From NCBI GenBank assembly GCA_039822105.1, contig JBCBMW010000018.1:1-64000 (forward strand): DNA of 64,000 nucleotides, given 5' to 3'. A model generated the notes under the pieces. The model was not told the DNA's origin. It saw only the letters and a list, made by a program, of their open reading frames with translations, and ran no database searches. Below are positions 17,281 through 25,450 of the stretch, piece by piece; position 1 is the first letter of the stretch; each line of letters starts with the position of its first letter. Source of the DNA: Parvularcula sp039822105 (GTDB lineage: Bacteria; Pseudomonadota; Alphaproteobacteria; Caulobacterales; Parvularculaceae). Made by a program: the position numbers and the translations under genes.

Positions 17281-19524
17281 CTAGAAGTTCACGCGAAGAT
17301 CAACGCGCCACACCCGCGGGAGACCAGCATGGGCGAAACCGCCGAGCACCCATTCGGAGTTGTACTCCTCATCGGTCAGGTTCTGGAACGATGAGGTCGC
17401 AGACCAACGACCGTCATTGTCTTCAAGCCCGGCCCGCAAACTCAGAAGGTCGATCGCCGACCGCGCGGTGCTGTTTTCGGGGTCCCAGAACTGCTCGCCG
17501 CGTCGCTCGTAGTCGAGCCGCCCGAATATGCCGATGCTGTTGGTGATCGGAGTACGGTATTGAACACCAGTATTGAAGGTGGTGTCGGGAACGTAAGGGG
17601 CGTTGTTCCCTTCGGCGGCAGGGTTCAAGGCGTAGGCCTCCACCTCACTGTCGCTCACCCCAACACCGGCATAAATGTCGAGACCAGGCATCGGGTTGAC
17701 CGCTACCTCAAACTCGCCACCGATGATCTCGACTTCGTCAATACCGACCAATACCTGGGCACCAACAGCACCGACAAACACAAAGTACGGAGCATTATCA
17801 ACCTCGGTACGGTAGATCGCACCGGATGTCCTGACCAAATTACCAAAGAGGTTGGCTTTAAAGCCAGCTTCGATCGTCTCACTGTCTTCCTGGTCGTAGA
17901 CATCCTGAACGCCGACGACCCCGGCATTGGCCGCTGCCGTTGCAACGCCGTTTTGGTTAAACTGGCCGCTTCGGAAGCCGCGGCCCCAGGACGCAAAGAC
18001 CGACGCATCGTCACTGAAGAGATAGCGTGCCGTGACCTTGGGCTGAAACCGCGAGAAGGTCTTCTCATTGACCGCGCCAGGCGCACCCTGCGGAGCGATC
18101 AGCGTACCGTCGGCTGCATAAAGCCCGTTCAAACTGCTGACGGTCTGCTCGCGCTCGTCTTCGTCATAACGGCCCGCAAAAGAGAGCTCAAACTGATCCG
18201 TTACGTCATAGGCGAAATTGAAAAACAGCGCCCACGCCGTGTTGTCATTGTCATCGGCCAGGAAAGACGTCGTTGGGTTTTCGGGATCTCCGAGTGCCGG
18301 CGACCGCTCGATAGCGCGGATACCCTGCTCAAGGTCAGCGCCCACCGTCGATGAAATGAAGCGATCTGTATCAAGATAATAGCCGCCGACCATCCATCGC
18401 AGCGCCTGGTCATCAGGCGACGTCAGGCGCAACTCCTGGCTAAACGCCTCGACATCAATAAACTGTGTCTGGGTGCCGTCGAAGAATGAGATACCGGGAT
18501 TGATCGTAGAGTTCGCGGTGTACGGAAATTGATCCCCACCTGTTGATTGCTCAAGCCAGTCATAGGCACTTGTCGATGTCAGGCTGGCCCAACCCAAATC
18601 ATAGGCCCAACGCAGCGAGACCTGCCCCACCTCACGGTCATCAAAGCCTCTGTTGTTGGCAGAAAAGTCGCGCTGCACGACATCGGCGTCATTGATGCCG
18701 GGAAAACCGTTGACCTCACCTGTGTCAGGGTCCGTGGAGACGCCTTGAAACGTGTAGAGCAAAGCATCGCCGTCGCTCTCTGTGTAGCTCGCCCTGAGAT
18801 CCGCTGTGAAATTCTCGGTCAGGTTGAAGTCGAGGTGCCCACGGATATTAAACTCCTCGTAGAAACCAACCTCATCGTTCAGGGCAACATTGTCGAAGTA
18901 ACCGTCGAGATCGCTATAGCGTGCCGATAGGCGGTACCCGACCTTATCTTGGATCAGCGGTCCCGAAACAGAGCCTTCAATGCCGTACTCCTCACCCTTA
19001 CCGTAGGTGCCCTGAATATAGCCTTCGAACTCATCTGTTGGCCCCGCTGTTGTGATGATGATCGCACCATTAGTAGCGTTGCGCCCGTAGAGTGCACCTT
19101 GCGGACCACGCAGCACCTCGATGCTCTCGATATCGAACAAGGCCTGATCGAACGAGCGCGAGTTCACCTGAAGAACACCGTCGACAACCACGGCAACAGG
19201 CGGCTCACCGTTCCTTGTCTGCGACATGCCGCGAATGGTGATAAAGTTGGTGCCCGAATCTTGGGCGTTGGCGATCGTCACGCCGGGCGTGAGGCCGATG
19301 AAATCATCGATCCTGTCAATTCTGGCATCCTCGATCACTTGGGCCGTATACGCAGTGGTCGAAATCGGCTGCTCCACCAGGGTTTCTGCCCGACCACGAC
19401 CTGTCACGATGATCGTATCGACATCGTCCGACACACCGCTCTCGCTTTGTGCTACCGCCGGTGCTGCTGCCACAGCCATCACCGACGAGCTGCTCAACAG
19501 CGCCCCTAACATAAGTTTCCGCAT
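17281..19524 (-). CDS. TonB-dependent outer membrane receptor
   Basis: A 747-residue protein counted from ATG 19524 (MRKLMLGAL). It has a signal peptide to about AVAQ, then a TonB-box-like DTIIVTGRGR, then a plug domain with FITIRGMSQ and IESIEVLRGPQGALYGRNATNGAI, and a 22-strand-type barrel ending in WRVDLRVNF with the terminal Phe. It is close to the group found in sphingomonads and marine alphaproteobacteria that import plant- or organic-matter-derived compounds. Its position ahead of hyuAB and the NCS1 permease suggests it brings in their substrate or a precursor, powered by TonB/ExbBD encoded elsewhere. Confidence 0.93.
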   Translation of the reverse strand: MRKLMLGALLSSSSVMAVAAAPAVAQSESGVSDDVDTIIVTGRGRAETLVEQPISTTAYTAQVIEDARIDRIDDFIGLTPGVTIANAQDSGTNFITIRGMSQTRNGEPPVAVVVDGVLQVNSRSFDQALFDIESIEVLRGPQGALYGRNATNGAIIITTAGPTDEFEGYIQGTYGKGEEYGIEGSVSGPLIQDKVGYRLSARYSDLDGYFDNVALNDEVGFYEEFNIRGHLDFNLTENFTADLRASYTESDGDALLYTFQGVSTDPDTGEVNGFPGINDADVVQRDFSANNRGFDDREVGQVSLRWAYDLGWASLTSTSAYDWLEQSTGGDQFPYTANSTINPGISFFDGTQTQFIDVEAFSQELRLTSPDDQALRWMVGGYYLDTDRFISSTVGADLEQGIRAIERSPALGDPENPTTSFLADDNDNTAWALFFNFAYDVTDQFELSFAGRYDEDEREQTVSSLNGLYAADGTLIAPQGAPGAVNEKTFSRFQPKVTARYLFSDDASVFASWGRGFRSGQFNQNGVATAAANAGVVGVQDVYDQEDSETIEAGFKANLFGNLVRTSGAIYRTEVDNAPYFVFVGAVGAQVLVGIDEVEIIGGEFEVAVNPMPGLDIYAGVGVSDSEVEAYALNPAAEGNNAPYVPDTTFNTGVQYRTPITNSIGIFGRLDYERRGEQFWDPENSTARSAIDLLSLRAGLEDNDGRWSATSSFQNLTDEEYNSEWVLGGFAHAGLPRVWRVDLRVNF

Positions 19525-19671
19525 GATAAGCCTGCCCCTTATCTCCAACCTCACTGCCTAGAGGGTGGATGACATCCAGCCCGTCACGCAATTGTAAAAA
19601 AGGGTGACGCGGCCGCGGATACGGGTGAGCCCAAAAGACCACACTACCTGTTTGGGTAGGTTGCGGATGCC

Positions 19672-20226
19672 TCAGCAGTCGTCAGCAACCAGGTTGCACA
19701 ACCGTATCTTGATCGCGTCGTCTGGCGCTAGCATTTCCTGATCACCGCGCTTTTGGAAGATTGCCTCGACCGTCGCGGTCCCCGCGGTCACGTGCCCGAA
19801 CGCAGCGAACCCGAGCCCGTCCGGATGCCGCAAACCGCCTTGGTCAAGCGCTGGTTCGTTCCGCATGCATATAAAAAAACTACCATAGGTTTCCCCAGGA
19901 GCGAACCGCGCGGTCGACACCGTCCATTGGCGATGACGGATGCCGGTGACCGACGTCGGCTCATGGATGATCGGCTCAAGCGGCTGAGGATCTTTATCGC
20001 GCAAACCGCCCTGCACGACCTCAATCGGATGGTCAGACCGGATTTCAGCATTGTCCGGGGCCACGATCCGATAGAAGGATGCGCCGTTGAACACGCGAAG
20101 GTTAATCAGCTTCTGGAAGTATCCAGCGGTAATCGGCGCACGCTGTATATCAAGCGTGACATCGAAGGCCCCCAGATCCGTATCAAACCGCACCTTCACA
20201 GCACCCCGATCCATCCGCAACAGCAA
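19672..20226 (-). CDS. Cyclophilin-type peptidyl-prolyl isomerase
   Basis: A 184-residue cyclophilin-like protein with FDTDLGAFDVTLDIQRAPIT at the start, then FNGASFYRIV, VQGGLR, YGSFFICMRNEPALD and FAAFGHVTAGTATVEAI, matching the family core. There is no signal peptide. The frame opens with TTG at 20226, directly after the stop of the MalT-like gene (zero bases between). ATG 20214 is an alternative start that removes four residues. The arrangement suggests translation by ribosomes finishing the regulator. Several catalytic positions of the human enzyme cannot be confirmed, so activity is uncertain. Confidence 0.8.
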   Translation of the reverse strand: MLLRMDRGAVKVRFDTDLGAFDVTLDIQRAPITAGYFQKLINLRVFNGASFYRIVAPDNAEIRSDHPIEVVQGGLRDKDPQPLEPIIHEPTSVTGIRHRQWTVSTARFAPGETYGSFFICMRNEPALDQGGLRHPDGLGFAAFGHVTAGTATVEAIFQKRGDQEMLAPDDAIKIRLCNLVADDC

Positions 20227-22902
20227 TCAAGCAATCAGGCCACGTTGCTGAGCCTCAATGATTGCTTGTGACCGTTTACTCACCGACAATTTGGCAAACA
20301 CGCTCTTGAGATGGAACTTGACCGTGTTCTCTGTCAACTCGAGCTCGCGGGCGATTTCCTTGTTGGAAAGCCCTCGGGATAGCTTCTCGAGCACCTCAAA
20401 CTCTCGCTCTGTGAGGATACCAGGTGTCGTGTGCGGTTTGATCGCTGCCCAGCGCTCAAGCACTTGGTTGACAAATTGGAGCTTCAGCAACTCGGCTTCG
20501 TTCTGGCGGAGTTCCGACCGCAACTCGCGCAACACACGGATCGATGATTCATCAGCGAGAAAAAGTCCGCGTAGGCCAAGTGGTGCCGTGCTATCGACCA
20601 GCTCAAGACAAGACGCCTTCGCCATGTCGGTGTCTCCAGCCCGATAGGCCGCAAGAAGTCGCGCCAGCGCGAGCCGATAGGTCCAAAGCTGGGTGCCATT
20701 GTCCCTGGACGACACATACACGGTTTCATAGAGCGCGATGGCCTGCTCATTCTCGCCATGCTCGGCAAGAAAACAGCCCGCTGCACAGACCGACTGCCAA
20801 TCGCGTCGGCGCTCGTCTGCTACATACGCCGTGCACAGTGTTTCAGCACGCTCTAGAATGTCTCCTTTCGAACGTTGAGCTGGATGTCCGCTTGAAAAAT
20901 CATCATAGCACGCCAGAAAGGTCGACAGGCGCGTCAGCGTTCGTCGTTCTGCGACCAGGCGGAAACGTGCTGTGATTTCCTGCAGCACTGAGGAATCAGA
21001 AAACACCCGTGCCAAACGGGCCGCAGCCAGAAAGCCTGTGATGTAAAGATCGACCCATCCATCATTATCGGCCGTATGCAACAACGCGTCGCGGAGCAGC
21101 GCAAGATCGTCATGAGAGAAATCGCCCTGCCAACATCGCACAGCAATCTGCATAACGGTGGCTGCCGCCTTGAGGCCACTGTCGGAGCCGAAGTTCTCAT
21201 CTGCCAGCTCGGAAGCCCGCTCGACATTGAGCGCGGCTGTCGCCAAATCACCGCGATGAAGCGCGAGATGCGACGCATGCAGATAACAGTAGTTGAGGCC
21301 CAGGACAGATCCACTTTCCCGCATCAATGCAAAGGCTTCGCGCAAATAGACGCTCGCGGCCGCCAGGTCACCTACACCGATCGCTACCAGTGTGTCTTCG
21401 CAGCGCATCGTTCCGCGGCTTAAGGAATCAAGCAACCCGCTTTCTGTGTACCGCTCTCGTAGCTCCCGATGATCCGCCGACCAATCGGTCCGATCTTCGT
21501 AAAGGTTCACCAAGGACTCAACGAGCATTCTGTCGACGTTGCATTGGACGTCATTCCGATCACTCGACAGGTTCGCAGCGGCATTGAGAGCAGCACGAGC
21601 CTCAGCAATCTCGCCAAACTTGCAATACAGGTAGGCCCGCGCTGACATCAACCTCGAACTCGCATGAATCACATCGTCAGGGATTAGTCGCAGGGCATTG
21701 TTGAGGACTCCGATTCCCTCGGTAAGGATGACACGCCAACCGCCCGCCTCAAGGATGATCCGTTCGCCCTCTACATAGTCTTCCGCATACGCGGCGTATC
21801 GCACGGCCTCAAGCGTCTCCTTCCGCTGGGTATACCACGCACTGGCGCGCCTTAGGATCTGCTTGGCCCTCTCAACACTACGACGCTGCTGCATCTCGCG
21901 CAAATACTCAGCAAAAAGATGGTGCAGACGATACCACGCACCCTTTGCATCGAGCGGAACGATCAGCGCAGCAAACGACGAGAGACCATTCATCCGTACC
22001 CAGGCGTCGCTGGACTGCAAGACAAAATTGGTCAACTCGGGATTGAAACGATCAAGAAAAGCAACGGCGAGCAGCAAGTCCTGCGTGTCTTGATCGAGTG
22101 TCGATAAGATCTGCTCGGTCAAATAGGAAGCGACCAAACCCCCATCGACACCGCTCAGAATAGGTTCAGACGGCCGCGTCCGTTTTTGAACCCGCGCCAA
22201 CTGAACAGCAACCGGCCATCCTTCCGTCAGGTGATGGATAGCGCCCGCCTCTTGCTGATCGACGACATCAGCGAGGGCTTGCAGGGTTTCCTCTTGGGTC
22301 AGACGGAGCTGCACTGCATTCACCTCCGAGGCATCACCAGCCGCGATCATAGAAAAGGCATCGATGTTCGGCTGCCGACGCGCATCGATAAAGATGGTCA
22401 AGTTACGACGTGTATCCCGTAATAACTGCCTCACAACGGCATTAACGGGATCGCAGTCGACATTGTGATAGTCCTCAAGAACCAGGATGATATGCGCATC
22501 GTGCTGGTTGATAAAGGCTATCAGTTTACTGAGGACTGATTGGATGGCAGCATCGGCGAACCCTGCCCGTGCCCCGATCAGTAGATCATTGATAGGGAGT
22601 CCGGCACGATGCAGCGCCAACACAACGTAAGCGGAGAACTGTTTCGCATCGGCTTCGGTGGGCTCTAGTGTGAGCCATGCAATACAGTCATTGGTACCTG
22701 ACTTTTCCGCATACCACTGACCGAGAAGCGAGGACTTTCCGTACCCCGCTGGTGCCGTCACCAAGACAAGCTTACGCTTTTCGCCGTCAACAAGCTGCCG
22801 AAGAAGTCGGTCTCGATGCACGAGTTCCCGACGCGGTCGGTTAGGCTCGAACTTCGACTCGACCACCCATGGGACATCACTGGCGAGGGGCTCATCACTC
22901 AT
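20227..22902 (-). CDS. MalT-type LuxR-family transcriptional activator (STAND ATPase)
   Basis: I choose ATG 22902, giving 891 residues beginning MSDEPLASDVPWVVESKFEP, near the normal MalT-like start. Domains: a Walker A motif (PAGYGKSS, about residues 51-58) in a STAND-type NTPase module, a helical TPR-like sensor region through the middle, and a LuxR helix-turn-helix at the C-terminus (LTEREFEVLEKLSRGLSNKEIARELELTEN pattern within the last 70 residues). Proteins of this class switch on transcription when a small inducer binds the TPR region. It lies upstream of the TonB receptor/hyuAB cluster on the same strand and is a good candidate for its activator. Confidence 0.9.
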   Translation of the reverse strand: MSDEPLASDVPWVVESKFEPNRPRRELVHRDRLLRQLVDGEKRKLVLVTAPAGYGKSSLLGQWYAEKSGTNDCIAWLTLEPTEADAKQFSAYVVLALHRAGLPINDLLIGARAGFADAAIQSVLSKLIAFINQHDAHIILVLEDYHNVDCDPVNAVVRQLLRDTRRNLTIFIDARRQPNIDAFSMIAAGDASEVNAVQLRLTQEETLQALADVVDQQEAGAIHHLTEGWPVAVQLARVQKRTRPSEPILSGVDGGLVASYLTEQILSTLDQDTQDLLLAVAFLDRFNPELTNFVLQSSDAWVRMNGLSSFAALIVPLDAKGAWYRLHHLFAEYLREMQQRRSVERAKQILRRASAWYTQRKETLEAVRYAAYAEDYVEGERIILEAGGWRVILTEGIGVLNNALRLIPDDVIHASSRLMSARAYLYCKFGEIAEARAALNAAANLSSDRNDVQCNVDRMLVESLVNLYEDRTDWSADHRELRERYTESGLLDSLSRGTMRCEDTLVAIGVGDLAAASVYLREAFALMRESGSVLGLNYCYLHASHLALHRGDLATAALNVERASELADENFGSDSGLKAAATVMQIAVRCWQGDFSHDDLALLRDALLHTADNDGWVDLYITGFLAAARLARVFSDSSVLQEITARFRLVAERRTLTRLSTFLACYDDFSSGHPAQRSKGDILERAETLCTAYVADERRRDWQSVCAAGCFLAEHGENEQAIALYETVYVSSRDNGTQLWTYRLALARLLAAYRAGDTDMAKASCLELVDSTAPLGLRGLFLADESSIRVLRELRSELRQNEAELLKLQFVNQVLERWAAIKPHTTPGILTEREFEVLEKLSRGLSNKEIARELELTENTVKFHLKSVFAKLSVSKRSQAIIEAQQRGLIA

Positions 22903-23156
22903 TGGTCTTGTAGCCTGCAGTCCTTGGCTTGCCTCGGCAACCCCCGCGAACGGGGGTAGTTGGAAGCACAACAGCGGCGTAGCTCCAGTTAAGAGGCCAT
23001 AGATCCATACGACCATGTGAGAGAGTGATCATGGTCGCCTGACCCTGAAGGACAATCTCACCCATTGCCGGGACAACGGCTTTCAAGACCACTTCAACGG
23101 CATTTTTTCATTGCTATTCAGTTATTTAACCGACCTTCAGAACAAGGAGTATGATG

Positions 23157-23241
23157 TGGTGCGGGCGGGGGGACTCGAACCCCCACGCCATAAGGCTGCG
23201 GATTTTAAGTCCGCTATGTCTACCAATTCCATCACGCCCGC
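23157..23241 (-). tRNA. tRNA-Leu (anticodon UAA)
   Basis: The minus strand folds as a class II tRNA. The 7-bp acceptor pairs GCGGGCG with CGCCCGC, followed by A73 and an encoded CCA (23157-23159). The anticodon stem GCGGA/UCCGC holds the loop CUUAAAA with anticodon UAA. There is a variable arm, and a T arm with GGTTCGAGTCC. The D arm contains the usual TTGGTAGA. The 85 nucleotides include the CCA. Confidence 0.97.
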
Positions 23242-23307
23242 GTGCCAGCGGCTCTTAGAGCCTGCCCCGCTCTGCACTGCAATGGCCTCGCGTTGGGGAG
23301 GCGTTGT

Positions 23308-24078
23308 TCAGCTTCGGCCGTCGCCTTTGGTGACCGTGGCGGAGACGCCCTGGGCTGCGAAGAGACCCTGGACCGCGAGCGCCGCGTGCTCAGCGGTCTT
23401 GGCAATCTGTGAGCGGCACACGATGGCGAGCGGTCCGCCAGTGCCTGTCTTTCCAGGGTAGGAACCGATCTTGAGCCCCTTGAGCGCCGCTTCCAAGTCG
23501 CGGAGGCCGTCGGCGATGCTGCTTTCACCCAGCTCGCCCGTCACAGTGAAAACCGTCTCTTCGGGTCCACGGGGCAGGTGCTCGTCCAGGGCGTCGAGCA
23601 TCGCCTGAAAAATCGCGGGCACCCCGGCGAGCACATAGACGCCGTCGAGGTGGAACCCGGGCGCGCCAGACACCGAGTTCGGGATCAGGGTCGCACCTTC
23701 TGGGATGCGCGCCATGCGGCGGCGGGCATCGGTCAGTTCCTCGCCGCGCTCTTCATAGCGCTTTGCCAAGATCGCCAGAGCATCGTCCCGTTCACTGATG
23801 GACACGCCCAGCGCCTTGGCCACGCAATCAGCCGTGATATCGTCATGGGTCGGACCAATTCCGCCAGAGGTGAAGACCATCTCCGCCCGCGCTTTAAGCT
23901 CTCGAATGGCGGGGACGATCCGGTCCTCCTCATCCGGAACAATCCGCACTTCGATCAAGGGCAGTCCCCGCGCCGCCAGAACTTTGGCGAGATGGTGAGC
24001 GTTGGAGTCTTGGGTCCGGCCGGAGAGGAGTTCGTCTCCAATCAGGAGGCACGCAATGGAGGGGATCGTATCAGACAT
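23308..24078 (-). CDS. CinA-like molybdopterin-binding domain protein
   Basis: A 256-residue protein matching the N-terminal MoCF/CinA domain: ACLLIGDELLSGRTQDSN at the start, FTSGGIGPTHDDITADCVAKALG for the nucleotide-binding loop, and GAPGF plus LAGVPAIFQAM later. The C-terminal nicotinamide-nucleotide amidase domain of full CinA is absent, as is common in short 'competence/damage-inducible protein A' proteins. Family members hydrolyse ADP-ribose-like pyrophosphates; the function here is uncertain. It is read away from sfsA. Confidence 0.88.
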   Translation of the reverse strand: MSDTIPSIACLLIGDELLSGRTQDSNAHHLAKVLAARGLPLIEVRIVPDEEDRIVPAIRELKARAEMVFTSGGIGPTHDDITADCVAKALGVSISERDDALAILAKRYEERGEELTDARRRMARIPEGATLIPNSVSGAPGFHLDGVYVLAGVPAIFQAMLDALDEHLPRGPEETVFTVTGELGESSIADGLRDLEAALKGLKIGSYPGKTGTGGPLAIVCRSQIAKTAEHAALAVQGLFAAQGVSATVTKGDGRS

Positions 24079-24169
24079 GGGCGTGGGATAGCGGCTTCGA
24101 TGGTTCTGGAAAAGCCGCCGCGGCGCGCGAGATTGCCTCGGCCAGGCAAAGCCCCTACCCCCGCCCGCG

Positions 24170-24895
24170 ATGCTGTTCGACCCGCCACTGGAAGAAGCGA
24201 TCCTGCTTCGGCGCTATAAGCGTTTTCTCGCCGACATCCGTTGGCCCGATGGGCGAGAAGAGACGGTGCACTGCCCCAACCCCGGCGCCATGCTCGGCGT
24301 CGCGCCAGAGGGCGCGCGCTGTTGGATCAGCCGGTCCAAGAACAAGGCGCGGAAGCTGCCTTGCACTTTGGAGATCGTGGAGTGCGAGGGGCCCCAAGGG
24401 CTCGTCCCGGTCGGCGTGAACACCAACCACCCCAACAGGCTAGCTGAAGAAGCGATCTTGGCCGGGCTTGTGGAGGGCATAGATCCGGCGCTCCCTCTGG
24501 AACGAGAGGTGCGTTACGGCGAGGAGCGCTCGCGGATCGATCTCTTGCAGCGGGGTGACCCGGAGCTCTTCATTGAGGTGAAAAACTGCCACCTCTTGCG
24601 GCGAGACGATGGGATCACCGAGTTTCCTGATTGCGTCACCGCCCGCGGCCTCAAACATCTCCGAGAGCTCGCTCGCATGGTGGATGAAGGTGCCCGCGCG
24701 CTGCTCCTCTTCGTTGTCCAGCGTACGGATGGTGAAGGCGTGATGGCAGCGGCTGATCTTGATCCGGCCTATGCGGAGGGTTTCGCGTGGGCGGCGCAGC
24801 AAGGCGTGGAGATGCGCGCTGTCCGCTGCTCGGTCGAAGCAGGCGCGATCACCCCGGAAACCCTTGTGCCGGTGATCACTGACCCGACCCCATGA
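24170..24895 (+). CDS. sfsA: Sugar fermentation stimulation protein homolog
   Basis: A 241-residue protein covering the whole SfsA family. It opens FDPPLEEAILLRRYKRFLAD, followed by HCPNPGAMLG, then SRIDLLQ, IEVKNCHLL with the nuclease-like D...ExK pattern, and ITEFPDCVTARGLKHLREL. SfsA proteins carry an OB-fold and a PD-(D/E)xK-like nuclease fold and bind DNA; the physiological role is still unclear. Start ATG 24170. It diverges from the CinA-like gene, 91 bases away. Confidence 0.93.
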   Translation: MLFDPPLEEAILLRRYKRFLADIRWPDGREETVHCPNPGAMLGVAPEGARCWISRSKNKARKLPCTLEIVECEGPQGLVPVGVNTNHPNRLAEEAILAGLVEGIDPALPLEREVRYGEERSRIDLLQRGDPELFIEVKNCHLLRRDDGITEFPDCVTARGLKHLRELARMVDEGARALLLFVVQRTDGEGVMAAADLDPAYAEGFAWAAQQGVEMRAVRCSVEAGAITPETLVPVITDPTP

Positions 24896-25037
24896 TCAAC
24901 CCGACGCGCGGCCCTGCAAAACTTGTGAAATGGTAAGGTGCACTGGGTGCTCCCAGCATGCCCTTCACTGGCATGACAGCCTGGCGCAGGGCGCGCGCAG
25001 CCCCTAAATGGTCAAAGTGGCCAACTGAGAAGCCCTT

Positions 25038-25376
25038 ATGATTTGGCGCATTGTCGGTAGTGTGTTGGGTGCCATCCTGATCGTTGTCGGGATTCCGCTC
25101 ACCATCTCCCCCATCCCGCTGGGGATCATTCTGGTGGCCTTGGGGATGATCATCCTCATCAGCGCAAACCCTTGGTTTGCCGGGTTAATCCGTAAACTGC
25201 GCAAGAACTCCAAACCCGTCGACAACGCCCTCAAAACAGCCGGCGAAGTGTTCCCCGAGCCGATTGCTGAGCCCCTTCGCCAGACTGAGGTGAAGGAAGA
25301 CGATGACGACGACGAGACGGACGCGAACCTCGGTCCACCGCTTCAGCGGTTTCGTAATCCACGACGGCTTCGTTAG
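25038..25376 (+). CDS. Small membrane protein, two hydrophobic helices
   Basis: A 112-residue protein starting at ATG 25038 behind GAGAAG. Residues 2-50 form two closely spaced hydrophobic helices rich in Gly/Ile/Pro (PLTISPIPLGIILVALGMII), a PGPGW-like hairpin. A basic segment and an acidic tail (EDDDDDE) follow. The function is unknown. It precedes parE by 74 bases in the same direction and may share its transcript. Confidence 0.7.
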   Translation: MIWRIVGSVLGAILIVVGIPLTISPIPLGIILVALGMIILISANPWFAGLIRKLRKNSKPVDNALKTAGEVFPEPIAEPLRQTEVKEDDDDDETDANLGPPLQRFRNPRRLR

Positions 25377-25450
25377 CGCTTCCCTGCCGCCCCCGAACAG
25401 CGTAGACAGCGACGTTCGTTTTTGCTCCCTATGCTTTTCGGAGATCCTGC

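Noticed and set aside
19644..19659. CTACC-N6-GGTAG inverted repeat between the cyclophilin and TonB receptor genes
   Set aside because: Only five paired bases and no T run, so neither a terminator nor a convincing operator.
24955..24985. ATGCC-N7-GGCAT hairpin after sfsA
   Set aside because: Weak stem and no following T tract, so not called as a terminator.
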